A DNA stretch of 49,758 nt. It comes from Guillardia theta CCMP2712 (taxonomy: Eukaryota; Cryptophyceae; Pyrenomonadales; Geminigeraceae). The position numbers and the translations under genes were made by a program. The notes below the pieces were generated by a model. It was not told the DNA's origin and did no database searches. It saw nothing but the letters and a program-made list of their open reading frames with translations. Positions within the stretch are counted from its first letter, which is position 1. Each line of letters opens with the position of its first letter. Shown in pieces: positions 13,955 through 23,882 of this stretch. The stretch lies in NCBI RefSeq assembly GCF_000315625.1, contig NW_005434479.1:13454-63211 (forward strand). The letters run 5' to 3'.

Positions 13955-16900
13955 TCAAACTCGCCTGTACTGGATGAGAAACTCCGGGTAGGCCTGTCGG
14001 CGATCGTAAACGACAAACTCTCGATGCCACTGCAGGAAGGACCCTGGGTGGGTCTCCCTTGTCAGAGCTATAACGGAGTCGAAGAGCCGGGAGTCAGAGC
14101 CAGCAGGAGGTCGCCGTTGGTTGGTCATCTTCGCCGTCGTCTCGTAGGGCGACCCCAAGGCTGCACGCACCAGGAACATGCAGCACAAGCCGTCAGCGTC
14201 AGGCGTGCAGTACTCGTCGCTCTTGCTCGAGTTCTCTGCTAGGTAGACTCCTGCTCCCAAGTGCCCCGACAGCTTCGAGACGCGCTCATCGAGCCCGTAG
14301 CCCGAGGAGAGGATCACGTCAGTCACTTCGTGCTGCGTGCCATGGAAGAGGAAGACCTCGTTGCTCAGCTGGTCTCCCAGCAGCTCCTCCCTCATCCAGT
14401 CCCTCCAAGTGCTCACTGCACTCGTCGGGTGCTGCTTCCCCTGCTCCATCATCGAGTTGCCGATGCTCTTGCGCTGCAGCGCGTACGCCGACCACAGGTT
14501 CTTGTCCTCGACCCGGAAGACGCGGTCCACCAGGAACCCCTTGTGTGTGCAGCCTCGGTTGTTCCTGCCGCGCCCGATGCACTGCTGCTTGCAGGTCGAG
14601 GTCATGAGCTCTTGTATCTTCTCCCTCCACTCCCGCGTCACGTCCACCTTGGTGCTCGTGTGCTGCAGACTCTCTACACTGACGTGCTGCCAGTACAGGG
14701 GAGGGTCGAGGACCGCGCGGTGGTTGCCGAGCAGCAGCTTCTTTGACGTCAGGGTCTTGCGCTCCTGCTCTAGGTCTGCCTCTCCTCTCCTTAACACCTT
14801 GAGATCCTCCAGTACTTGCTCCTGCTGGGCGTTCACCTGGGCCTCCAGCTCGTCGAGCTCCTTCCTTGCCTTTTGCAGCTGCTCTCTCCGTCTCTTGTCG
14901 TCGGCCTCGAGCTCTTTTCCTCTCTCCAGCATCTCCTTGCGCTGCAGAAGCAGCTGCCTCTCATCCGTGCGCAAGCTTTCCCTCCTTGCGGTGACACACC
15001 TCTCCTGCTCCCTGAGCTTCTCCTGCCGTACCAGCAGCTCCGCGCACATTCGCTCATGCTCCTCGTGCTTCTGCTTCTGCTGCTTCTCGAACTGCTCCAT
15101 CTCTCGGATCGTGGAGCGATAGAAGTAGGGATGCGTCAGCGCCTCCGCAGAGGATGGTCGTTGCTGAGGATCACTAGACTGCAGCCTGCCGATGAGGTCG
15201 ATGGCCTCTTGGTTTCCACCTGCGAGCACGAGGCTGCTGCTGTCTTGCTCGACGTCCTGACTTGTCTCGGCGAGGACTTCAGTCATGACGATGCCGTACG
15301 CGTACATGTCCGACTTGTGCGAGGCTCGTCGCTCCTCGGTCGTAGGGAGCAGCAGCTCAGGCGCGAGGTACTGGAGGGTCCCGACCACATGAGTCGCCGT
15401 TACTGTCGCCACCAGGTCCCTCGCGCGGTCCTCCTGCTCCTTGGAGACGTCGAAGTCAGCGATCTTGGGCTCGGCGTGCTCGTCCACAGAGGACATGAGG
15501 ATGTTGTCAGGCTTGATGTCGCCATGGATGATCCGGTTCTGCCGGAGATGCTCCAACCCTTGCAGCACTTGCATCAGCACCCTCTGCCTGTGGATCCTAC
15601 CCGGCCTGACTCGCTTCATCCAGCTGCTCAGACTCCCTCCGAGGAGGAAGGGCATCTTGAGGTATCCTTTGACCTCCCTGGGGCCATGCTCTCTGTGCTC
15701 TTCAGTGAAGGCGCTGCACAAGGTCATGAGGTAGGGATGCTTCAGGCGACGGAGGATGCTCGCTTCCTTGAGGAAGTGCCGTCGGTCCCTCGGGTCCTCG
15801 GAGAGGCTGAACTCTTTGATCACAAACTCCTCCTCCTCCTGCCTCACGTGCAGCACGTTGTGTCGCGCCCCTCGCTGCCCCGCCATGGACAACCGGCTGA
15901 TGAGCTCGAACATGTCCATCCTCTCGTGCCCTCCCACGTCGACGTCCAACGATCCTCTCACTTGGCTCGAGTACTCCGGGTAGTGGAGGAAGAGCTTCCA
16001 CAGCACCTGCTCCAACTGCTCGAGCTCTCGTGCCGTAGCCACTTTGTCCCTCCTCAGAGCCTTGAGCTTCTCCTCGATCTCTTGGCAGTCCAGCTCCTTC
16101 CGCTGGTTCACGCGCAGCATGAGCAAGAGCTCGGAGTGCTTATCGTTGAGATCCTCCAGCCTTTCCTGGAGGTCATCGCAGGTTTCAAGGATGGGTTGAG
16201 GATCCTGCAAGCTCCGAAGCTGCGCCAAGTTGGCCTGCACCGCCTGCACGTCTGTGATGTGGTCGAGGCAGTAGAGCCTGCCGTTGATCCATGACAGCGC
16301 GTAAGGCAGCAACGACCAGATCCTCTCATAGGGGAACCGCTGGATCAGGCACGAGTCAGTGAAGACCTCCTCCTCGCACAGGAAGGCTTTTTCCAGCTCC
16401 AGGTGGTCCTCAACGATCGCCTTGTGCAGCTTGCTGGCCTCCTTCAAGCTGCGCAAAGAACCCTCGCCCTGCAGCATGCGGCCGAGCTCGAAGAAGCAAC
16501 CGGCATATCGGTCCGCGATGCTCCTCCTCTCTTTCTTGCAGGACGCCAGTCTTTGACTGACCATGTCAAGCCACTGCGACACCCTTGTTGCCGCCTCGCT
16601 TAGTTGTGATCGAAACTCCTCTGTCGTAGGAGGGCTGGTAGCAGGAGCATCGTCCTGCTGCTGCCCGCACTCCAACAGCGTCTCGATCTTTCTGGCAGAC
16701 TCTTGGAGAGCCTGCTTGTACTCGACCAGGAGCGAGGAAAAGCTTGAAGGGTCGAGGGGGTCGAGCATCTCTATCAGGCTTCTGCTTTCTTGCATGAGCG
16801 TCCTCCGAACCTCTTCGCGATACATTATCGCTCCTGTCAACTCTTCTGACCTGTCAGCCTTCCCTTGCAGCCTTCTTCGCTTCCCTCCGCTACCAACCGC

Positions 16901-17152
16901 ACCGGCCCAGCTGTCGTCAGCGAGCTTCCTCACAACCGCTTGCTGACTGTCGAGTAGATCTTGCAGGCTTTTCACTTGCGACCAGGCGAACTGAACCTCA
17001 TCGTGCGCAACATGACTTGGCTGGTCCAGCAGAGCCATCAAGGATAGCAGCAAGTTGTGTCCTCTCACTGCCTTGGACAACTTGCGACTATCAAAGTTGT
17101 TGGTCAACTCTCTCAGCGCCTCTCTCTCTCCATCCTCCTTCTTCCTCTCCAT
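13955..17152 (-). CDS. Fusion protein: coiled-coil N-terminus, protein kinase, coiled coil, PARP catalytic domain
   Basis: Intronless 1065-aa protein from the first in-frame ATG (17152). The frame stays open to 17266 and beyond, so an upstream exon is possible. Residues 1 to about 420 are mostly helical. The kinase domain spans about 425-690: VIKEF with the ATP-anchoring Lys446, HGDIKPDN with catalytic Asp545, a metal-binding motif DFD (566-568) where DFG is usual, APE at 597-599, and SDMYAYGIV. Then a Glu/Gln/Arg-rich coiled coil to about 870. The C-terminal 190 residues are a PARP/tankyrase-like ADP-ribosyltransferase: LFHGT (His937), GAGVYLAENSSKSDEY (Tyr970) and QAYPEFLIQY (Glu1057). These form the His-Tyr-Glu triad expected of poly-ADP-ribosylating members. 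A tankyrase-type zinc site is not obvious. Likely role: one polypeptide able to phosphorylate and ADP-ribosylate partners. Activity is inferred. Confidence 0.9.
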   Translation of the reverse strand: MERKKEDGEREALRELTNNFDSRKLSKAVRGHNLLLSLMALLDQPSHVAHDEVQFAWSQVKSLQDLLDSQQAVVRKLADDSWAGAVGSGGKRRRLQGKADRSEELTGAIMYREEVRRTLMQESRSLIEMLDPLDPSSFSSLLVEYKQALQESARKIETLLECGQQQDDAPATSPPTTEEFRSQLSEAATRVSQWLDMVSQRLASCKKERRSIADRYAGCFFELGRMLQGEGSLRSLKEASKLHKAIVEDHLELEKAFLCEEEVFTDSCLIQRFPYERIWSLLPYALSWINGRLYCLDHITDVQAVQANLAQLRSLQDPQPILETCDDLQERLEDLNDKHSELLLMLRVNQRKELDCQEIEEKLKALRRDKVATARELEQLEQVLWKLFLHYPEYSSQVRGSLDVDVGGHERMDMFELISRLSMAGQRGARHNVLHVRQEEEEFVIKEFSLSEDPRDRRHFLKEASILRRLKHPYLMTLCSAFTEEHREHGPREVKGYLKMPFLLGGSLSSWMKRVRPGRIHRQRVLMQVLQGLEHLRQNRIIHGDIKPDNILMSSVDEHAEPKIADFDVSKEQEDRARDLVATVTATHVVGTLQYLAPELLLPTTEERRASHKSDMYAYGIVMTEVLAETSQDVEQDSSSLVLAGGNQEAIDLIGRLQSSDPQQRPSSAEALTHPYFYRSTIREMEQFEKQQKQKHEEHERMCAELLVRQEKLREQERCVTARRESLRTDERQLLLQRKEMLERGKELEADDKRRREQLQKARKELDELEAQVNAQQEQVLEDLKVLRRGEADLEQERKTLTSKKLLLGNHRAVLDPPLYWQHVSVESLQHTSTKVDVTREWREKIQELMTSTCKQQCIGRGRNNRGCTHKGFLVDRVFRVEDKNLWSAYALQRKSIGNSMMEQGKQHPTSAVSTWRDWMREELLGDQLSNEVFLFHGTQHEVTDVILSSGYGLDERVSKLSGHLGAGVYLAENSSKSDEYCTPDADGLCCMFLVRAALGSPYETTAKMTNQRRPPAGSDSRLFDSVIALTRETHPGSFLQWHREFVVYDRRQAYPEFLIQYRRV

Positions 17153-17880
17153 CGCTGCTTGCTGACGCACTGCAAGGCGCAGCACAGCCTGTAGAGAGAA
17201 CACTTGTTCTGGCTCATGTTGAAGATTCTCTTTCTGTGCTGAACGAGTTCGATGCGGTGCTTGCACCTCTTGTTCTTCTGACTTGCGCTGACGACAAAGC
17301 TGTGCGAGTCTGCATCAAATCAGAGTCAAGGGGTGTGGGAGAAGCGCCGGGCTGATCTCAAGTGTGACACAAACATGATGACCTCACTCACTCTCTCAGG
17401 TCTCACGCCCTGCTTGCCTCCCCATCATCTTCTGGTTGTGATCGGAAAACCGTCGCTCGGTCAGCTTCTACTCTAATCTTGCAACACGATGATTGTCGTA
17501 TCCTCTATCTCTGCTTACATTTGCCTTGGATTAAGCTTGGCGTTGCTGTTTCCAAGAGACTGATTAATCAGACTGTCTCGTCAAGGAGAACGTTCAGAAG
17601 TTTTTCAATGCTCTTGTCAGTGCATACCCATCTGTACCATCTGTGCTTGATGTTCTAGCCGGGATCTTTCCAACCTGAAGCAGCAGAAGAAGCAAGTCAA
17701 AGGTCACAAGTCTATGGCCGTTCTGTCACCTTGGTTTTCTTCTGAGGCTACAGTGAGGGCATGACATTACGTCAGTTTGTGTTTGACATTGCATGTGAAC
17801 CTCTCACGCGCAACTTGAAGGAATCCGAATCCACTTCGTCTCCGAGCTTGTCAAAGTCAAGGTCAATCTCTCCCTGCGAA
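17153..17880. other. Upstream region of the kinase-PARP gene
   Basis: Apart from the open frame extending to 17266 and slightly beyond, I see no gene. A CGTCAG acceptor-like site lies directly upstream of 17266 on the minus strand, so a short 5' exon between about 17300 and 17900 is possible. Confidence 0.4.
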
Positions 17881-17936
17881 CATTGTTATGATCAACATGG
17901 TCGTTAGCATCGTCATCTCCATCTTTGTCATCTTTT

Positions 17937-18007
17937 CCATCATCACCACCATCACCACCATCACCACCACCACCACCACCACCACCACCACCACCACCAC
18001 CACCACC

Positions 18008-18041
<34 letters not shown>

Positions 18042-18051
18042 TCATCATCAT
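17937..18051. repeat. ACC then ATC trinucleotide microsatellite at assembly gap
   Basis: About 30 ACC units turn into about ten ATC units and then into N. The gap is almost certainly caused by this array, whose true length is unknown. Confidence 0.95.
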
Positions 18052-18267
18052 NNNNNNNNNNNNNNNNNNNNNNNNNNNNNNNNNNNNNNNNNNNNNNNNN
18101 NNNNNNNNNNNNNNNNNNNNNNNNNNNNNNNNNNNNNNNNNNNNNNNNNNNNNNNNNNNNNNNNNNNNNNNNNNNNNNNNNNNNNNNNNNNNNNNNNNNN
18201 NNNNNNNNNNNNNNNNNNNNNNNNNNNNNNNNNNNNNNNNNNNNNNNNNNNNNNNNNNNNNNNNNNN
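18052..18267. other. Assembly gap (216 N)
   Basis: Run of N. ORFs crossing it are artefacts. Confidence 0.99.
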
Positions 18268-18500
18268 TCTTGAATGTCGGATCGGAAGCCGCCGAGCGGC
18301 CTTGGCTTCAAGTCACGGTTTCGGAAGGCCCGCCGGGCAGCCTGTTTCCGGGCCGCGGCGGATCCGATCAGGGCACTGGCGCGGCGGCACTGAGACTCTG
18401 AGAGTCACGGGTGACGGCAAGGAGTTGAGTAAACGGCAAATAAGACTCTCACATTAGCACCCCATGGGCTACACCTGTCTCTGCCCCCCGGCGGCCTCAT

Positions 18501-18638
18501 TTTGACCAACTTTGACCGTGGTCAAATGCAAGGGGATAGGTCACGCCGGGGTCAAATCGATGTAAACCGAGGTCAAATTAGAGTCAAACCGAGGTCAAAG
18601 AGTGAAAGAGGGGTCGAAGTGGTCAACCAGCGGTCAAA
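18501..18638. promoter_or_regulatory. Cluster of GGTCAAA/TTTGACC boxes upstream of paralog 1
   Basis: Seven exact copies of GGTCAAA or its complement: 18501, 18511, 18520, 18550, 18571, 18593, 18632. Variants AGTCAAA at 18582 and GGTCAAC at 18621 fall in the same 138 bases, in both orientations. A TATA box follows at 18668. The core resembles the TTGAC site of WRKY-type factors or a nuclear-receptor half-site, but the binding factor is unknown. Confidence 0.7.
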
Positions 18639-18667
18639 TCTAAGGGGTTTACACGGAATAAAGGGGG

Positions 18668-18674
18668 TATAAAA
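18668..18674 (+). promoter_or_regulatory. TATA box of paralog 1
   Basis: TATAAAA, 30 bases below the last GGTCAAA box and about 230 bases above the ATG at 18901. It implies transcription start near 18700. Confidence 0.6.
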
Positions 18675-18900
18675 CAGTAAGCATGTGCCTTCATGTTCAC
18701 AATACCGGCGGATCGCACGACAGCCCTTGCTAGCAGCACACAAGCGTCATAGTTTCGTCCTGCTGATTCCTGCACTTGCTCTCGAGCCTCAACCTCCTTA
18801 CTTCAACGCTCTCTTCTGCTTCCGCAACTCTTCGTGGTGCTGGAGCTTGTCATCGGAATCTGAACTTGTTCTTGCGCATTTCCTTCAACTAGAATCGACC

Positions 18901-19200
18901 ATGCAGCGTATTCAACTTGCCGTGTATCAGGCCAATCTCTTTCGTGCCATGAGAAGAATGTCTTCCATTGCACTGGAAGAATCCGGGTCACGTGGATTTG
19001 GCTTGGACAAAACTAGAGTTGCTCAACAGGGCAAGAACTTCCAGACGTATCATTCTTCTAGCTTTTCCCAGCCATCCATCAAGGAAGCTCGTGTGCAGTC
19101 GAAACAAGACCCTGCCACTCCTCTCAAACAGATTATACCTTTGAAGTCGGCGGAGGAGTACAAATCGGTCCTTCGCAAGTTCAATCAAAGTAGGCAGTAG
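18901..19200 (+). CDS. Small unrecognised protein, 99 aa (paralog 1)
   Basis: Single-exon frame from the first in-frame ATG. The frame is open further upstream only from a GTG at 18685, which lies before the expected transcription start. The N-terminus is basic/amphipathic (IQLAVYQANLFRAMRRM), possibly organelle-targeting. The C-terminal 25 residues, LKQIIPLKSAEEYKSVLRKF followed by NQSRQ, match the end of the gene at 21907 almost position for position. The family is unknown. The conserved end looks like a short helical interaction motif. It shares a GGTCAAA box cluster with its paralog, so the two are probably co-regulated. Confidence 0.7.
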   Translation: MQRIQLAVYQANLFRAMRRMSSIALEESGSRGFGLDKTRVAQQGKNFQTYHSSSFSQPSIKEARVQSKQDPATPLKQIIPLKSAEEYKSVLRKFNQSRQ

Positions 19201-19780
19201 ATGTGTATCATAGCAGCCCTGTACTTTCATCTTGTATTATGAATGAACGTTGTTCTTTTCTGATTTCGACATTACTCGGTGGATCCTGATCTAATTTGAA
19301 AATCTCTGACGTTTCAGAATGACACTTGAAAGTAATTGATTACGCCAGTGTTTGGTTCTGCCTGGATTCTGTTGAGATCGTTGCAAGGTTATGTTATGTA
19401 CTCTGCAAATCAAGCTGAAACGTCAAGTATGTCAGCGGGCGTGAAGTTCTATAGCAGTCAGCAACACATAGTCAAAACCATCATACGTATGGCTTTGTAG
19501 TAAGATACTGCTGTAAGATATCAACTCAGATCATTAGCGATGTGATTTCGACTGAGTTCTGTCTAGAATATTGTATGCACTAGTGCTTCAGCAATCTCAT
19601 CCCTGAAGTATGCATCCTTTGTAGAATCATCTCAAGAAGACATGCAAGTGCTCATGCAATTGGGTGTTCTTCCTGGTAATCAAGTATATTCCAAACAAAG
19701 AATACAAAGAACAATGAAATCAACTAACTATCAATAACAAGCTCATGCGCGCTGCATGCGAGCTAAAGAATAATTAAAAT
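19201..19780. other. Convergent intergenic region
   Basis: 3' flanks of paralog 1 and the Mpv17 gene. AT-richer sequence, no gene seen. Confidence 0.5.
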
Positions 19781-20959
19781 TCAGAAAACTTCCCCGAAAT
19801 GAAGTTTCCTCCACGAGAACTTTTGTTGTCGGGTTGTTTTCGCTCCAACATGGGAAGAGATCCTCGCCTGATGAGAATGCTTGGGCCGAAGAGCGTTGGA
19901 TTTCAACCTATCATTCCCTCCATTGAGGCTTCGAAGCACACTATCGCATGCCATGAAGTGTTGCAAAGTACTTCGTGCACCCATCAGAGGCTTCAGCTCA
20001 AATGTGCACTTGCTTGGAAAGCTGAGGCCAACGGGCTTGCCATATTTCGCCTTCCTCGAGCCCGTAGCCTGCGCAGCTTTTGAGTTGGACATCCAGCTGA
20101 GGTAAACATTCCAAATCAATCCTCCCACAGCGAAGGCGTTGACTTGCTCTTCCACTGGGATGGCTGTGTACACCATTGCTCCCCATGCAGGCCAGAACTT
20201 GAACTCTGACTTAGTCACTGCCATGATGGTATTCTTCCAACTACTGTAAGCTTCCGACAAGGAATCGCCGCCTGCAAGTCTACGAAGCACAATGTTGGCA
20301 GAGTTCATGAAGGTCCCCCATGTTGCAGAGTCGAAAACCACTTTGACAAGGAGCGCATTAAATTTTCCCAGGCTGTCAAATCCTACCATCTCACGGGGGA
20401 AAAGCATGTTGAGGTTGGAGAGCCAAACTGTTGTGCCGAAGCCAGCAAGGACAGTCCCAATGGCTCCAGCATTCACAGTCCTCTTCCAGTCTATCTTGGT
20501 TACTCCGGAGAGCTTCTGGGCAACTAAGTCTCCAAGGGCACTGCATGATATGGCTAGAGGAACATTGCGAACCATCATGATCAAAGTCTCAGAGTTGAGA
20601 GCTACTTCTTCACTGCCTGGGAAGTTGCAAACGACAATAGCCGACATCATTCCCGCAGTAGCAGTGGTAAAGAGAGCCTGAGACGCTCTCTCTGGGGTAA
20701 TGCTAGACTCTGGGGTTTGAACAGTTTCTGAGACAGTACAGGCATTTGCCATTTCTGTCGCCGAAGTAGAAGAGAGATCCTTTGATGCAACTGTGGGTAG
20801 GAATGTCTTGGAAGTCGTTGCTGGCCACGCCTTGATTGGAAGCGGTCTCCTGACACAGACGGGCCCTGATATTGACGTATACGTTGCAATGCTGTTCTGA
20901 ACCCTTGTATTTCCATGTCTTCTTGCGATTGACAACGAAGATATACGAGGATACAACAT
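19781..20959 (-). CDS. Mpv17/PMP22 family membrane protein
   Basis: Intronless, 392 aa from the ATG at 20959; the open frame begins five codons earlier at a TTG. Mpv17/PMP22 proteins are small four-helix proteins of mitochondrial, peroxisomal or plastid membranes, with a proposed channel role. The core lies at about residues 125-300: GDLVAQKLSG, DWKRTVNAGAIGTVLAG, a central LLVKVVFDSATWGTFM where the family has LKxxxDQ, and the signature FKFWPAWGAMVYTAIP followed by LIWNVYLSW. The roughly 120-residue N-terminus is rich in Arg, Ser and Thr, fitting an organelle transit sequence plus linker. Unusually, about 90 basic/Ser-rich residues follow the domain. It lies between two related small genes. 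Confidence 0.85.
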   Translation of the reverse strand: MLYPRISSLSIARRHGNTRVQNSIATYTSISGPVCVRRPLPIKAWPATTSKTFLPTVASKDLSSTSATEMANACTVSETVQTPESSITPERASQALFTTATAGMMSAIVVCNFPGSEEVALNSETLIMMVRNVPLAISCSALGDLVAQKLSGVTKIDWKRTVNAGAIGTVLAGFGTTVWLSNLNMLFPREMVGFDSLGKFNALLVKVVFDSATWGTFMNSANIVLRRLAGGDSLSEAYSSWKNTIMAVTKSEFKFWPAWGAMVYTAIPVEEQVNAFAVGGLIWNVYLSWMSNSKAAQATGSRKAKYGKPVGLSFPSKCTFELKPLMGARSTLQHFMACDSVLRSLNGGNDRLKSNALRPKHSHQARISSHVGAKTTRQQKFSWRKLHFGEVF

Positions 20960-21796
20960 GTTCTTGATCTCCAATCGATCAATTTAGATCATTCAGATCA
21001 GTGGACGGCTTTTGGACAGATATATCGAACTTCGATTGTACAGTGATTCTCTTTGGAGCAAAGGATCCTATACTGTAAAGAGCAGAAGAGGAGTGGAAGA
21101 TAGATGAGAGTATGAAAGGCGAGAGAGGAGGAGGAGAGGAGGAGAGGAGGAGAGGAGGAGAGGAGGAGAGGAGAAGGAGAGGAGGCGAGGAGGAGAGGAG
21201 GAGGGTTCGGTTGGAGACGCACTTGGAAACTTGTGCGATGAGGGAGGATTAATGGCGGGAGGGATGGGGGATGGCGCCTGGCAGGTCTTGCTGTGGGCTG
21301 TTGTGGAAGGTAGGGGTCCCTCGATGGTCAAATTTTGGGGTAGAGCCTCGAAAGCATCTCGTGGGGTGGGGGCGCAAGCGTCAGGTAGGGTGGTAGCAAC
21401 AGTGCGTTTAATTGGCACCGGTCATAGCTCTTCCATGTATGGGTATGGGTAGTCACCCCCGTCACAAGTTTGATTATGTTGGAACAACTTCGCTTGTAGT
21501 GGTGGGTAGAACTTGGGTTTATCATGGGTGGGTGAGTTCGAGTGTGTGAGTTGGATCATATTGGAGCAACGTGGTAGGTGGTGGTTGTGATGGAGGGGGT
21601 GGGGGTGGGGCAATCCCTGCACCCCCTGCCAAAACCCTGCTCAGAATGAAGGGACAGCAAGGGATGGTAGGGGGGGGGGGTAGTCTCAAGGTAAAGCCAG
21701 TACGTAATCTGGGGGTGGTCTTGAGAGGTACGTGATCCGGGGGTGCGGAGCGTACTGGTCATACGAGTAGAACGCTGCGTTTTCAAATCGATACAG
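20960..21796. other. Divergent promoter region, Mpv17 gene / paralog 2
   Basis: Contains a GGAGA-rich tract (21121-21205) and, at 21430-21740, GGGTAG/GGGGGTAG words like those in other promoters here. No gene seen. Confidence 0.5.
21121..21205. repeat. GAGGA-rich purine tract
   Basis: Imperfect tandem GAGAGGAG-type units on the plus strand, upstream of the Mpv17 gene. Confidence 0.85.
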
Positions 21797-21878
21797 TTTG
21801 ACCGTTCGGGTCAAACTGCATCGGTCAAAGATAACGGCTTCTATTTGACCACCCGTTAGACCCTTGTGGGATTTGACC
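21797..21878. promoter_or_regulatory. Cluster of GGTCAAA/TTTGACC boxes upstream of paralog 2
   Basis: Five exact boxes in 82 bases: TTTGACC at 21797, 21844 and 21872; GGTCAAA at 21809 and 21823. The last ends 29 bases before the ATG at 21907. The same word is clustered before the paralogous gene at 18901. Confidence 0.7.
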
Positions 21879-21906
21879 TGGGGTCTCAAAGATTTGCCTC
21901 ACTGCT

Positions 21907-22323
21907 ATGGCCGCAAAGAAATGCAACAGCCCGCGCATGCTGTCAACATCGCCCTCTCCCTCCTCCTCACCGACTTGTTCAGCTTCCTCCTCCTCTCTGT
22001 CAAGCTCACCCCTTGCATCGCCTTCGTCATGGCCTCAGGAAGCCTTCTTGGATTGCCCCGCATCGCCGCTGTCGATGCTTGGCGACGTCTCTTCATCCAT
22101 GAGATCTCCTTCCTTTCTCTCCTTGTCGTTCAACGTTGCAAGTGGATCAGGAGAAGAGAAGATGAAGAGCACGGGGAAGGGGAAGGGGAAGGGGGATGCA
22201 GATGATTCGATCAACAACTCAGAGCACTCTAGGCTGCCTTTGAATCAGATTATCCCCATGAAAGCTATGACGGAGTACAGGGACATCCTTAGGCGGTTCA
22301 ACGATAGCAGGAGATACCCTTGA
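21907..22323 (+). CDS. Small unrecognised protein, 138 aa (paralog 2)
   Basis: Single exon. The first 75 residues are Ser/Pro-rich low complexity, followed by a Gly-Lys repeat (GKGKGKG). The last 27 residues, LNQIIPMKAMTEYRDILRRF then NDSRRYP, match the C-terminus of the 18901 gene. Only that end is conserved, which points to a short functional motif carried by a variable N-terminus. Another frame (21864-22205) is open but lacks the shared motif, so I prefer this one. Confidence 0.65.
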   Translation: MAAKKCNSPRMLSTSPSPSSSPTCSASSSSLSSSPLASPSSWPQEAFLDCPASPLSMLGDVSSSMRSPSFLSLSFNVASGSGEEKMKSTGKGKGKGDADDSINNSEHSRLPLNQIIPMKAMTEYRDILRRFNDSRRYP

Positions 22324-22582
22324 GTCCGCTCAGAACCAGCAGCGGTTTGTGTAAGAGCAGCTGCAAGATGGTCAGGGGGGAAGGAGGAAATGTAGTGTTG
22401 TGTGAACTGTAGACTGTTGTATTGTTTATATTGTTTCTAATTCTTTATTATTGAAATTCTCGGAATATCAATCATTGGTATAGCATGTGTACTCCTCTCC
22501 TCGCCCGTCCGCCTCCTGTCCCCACTGTCCTACTGAGCATTCATTGCCATCTTTGACTTGACAATATGACGGAAAGCAACTT

Positions 22583-23845
22583 CTAGCGGCCTTGCTGTTC
22601 GAGATGGAAGGAGAGTACGGAGGCCTGCCCTTCGCTGGAAACCTCAGGTGCTCCTCCTCCTTCGTCGTCACTGTTGTACTCGGCCAGCTCTTCTTCTGTC
22701 CTCGGTGCCTAGTAGAGAGTGTCACGTCTGAAGGAACCGGAAGACAGAGAAGGACAGTGAAAGCTCCGAGGGAAAAGTTGCAAGGCAGAAGGAGAGGAGA
22801 GGAGGAGAGGAGGAGAGGAGGAGAGGAGGAGAGGAGGAGAGGAGGAGAGGAGGAGAGCAAAGAGAAGGGAACCAGGAGCGAGTAGATATCCGGCTGTTCC
22901 GAAGTATCGCGTCCAAAGAAGTTGTCGAGGAAATTGGAAGCAGAAGGGTCGGCGATCATTGTGTCAACAGCCTCTGCCTCTGCCATGGAGTCAGGAAGAT
23001 CTTCGAGATCAAGAGGAAGAGAGCAGGAGGTCAGAGAGGGTTGGAGAGGAAGTGAGAGGAAGGCGGTAGGGTGAGCAGGAAGTGGGCAGGGAACGAGGAC
23101 GAGGGCAACGAGAGGTTCTACCCTCCTCTCCTGGCAATGTGACGTCGAGCTTCTCAGCGAGGTCTCGGCAGCTGTTAGATGTAAGCAATACAGCATGTGA
23201 GATGAAGATGGAGGGAGGAGACGAGGTGGATAGCGGGGAGGATGCAGAGGATGAAACATTGAGCGGAGAGAAGAAGAGGAAGGAAGGAGGGCAGTGTAGA
23301 GGATAGGGTTGAACGACGAGAGGGAAGCAAGACAGAAGACAATGAGGGATGAGAAAGGCGGTGAGAGACAGGTGGAAGAAGGAAGGCAGGAGCAGGAGAG
23401 GCATTCAAGAGGAGGAAGAGAGGAAAGGAGGAGCTAAGAAGAAGGAAAAGGAGACAAAAGAGGAGGGAATGTTGCTAACATTGTCAAGAGCTCAAGAACG
23501 ACTTTTCTTCTCTCCTCCACGAAGGGTTTGAACCCGATACAAGATTCGCAGTTCTGCACACCATGGCAAGTCAAGAGGAAACGTCGACGACGAAAACCAG
23601 GGGAGGGGAGAGAGAGACAAGAACGAAAGGGACCAAGTAAAGAGCAGAGAGCAGAAGACGATGAGAAGGAGAAGCGAGATGAGGAAGAGAAAGAGGACGG
23701 AGGGAGGGAGGGAGGGAGGGAGGGTGGGTGGGTGGGTGGCAGGGAGGCAGGCAGGGAGGCAGGGAGGCAGGGAGGCAGGGAGGCAGGGAGGCAGGGAGGC
23801 AGGGAGGCAGGGAGGAGCAAGAGCAGAAGCAGAGGCAGTAGCAGT

Positions 23846-23882
<37 letters not shown>

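Noticed and set aside
14816-16294. 492-codon plus-strand frame antisense to the kinase-PARP gene
   Set aside because: It is the shadow of a GC-biased real gene on the other strand; its Leu/His-rich sequence has no domain.
17888-18457. Open frames of Thr/Pro/Val/Met repeats across the gap
   Set aside because: They are translations of a trinucleotide microsatellite and of N characters.
18685-18900. Longer version of the 99-aa gene starting at 18685
   Set aside because: The codon there is GTG, it precedes the expected transcription start below the TATA box, and the extra sequence has no protein-like conservation.
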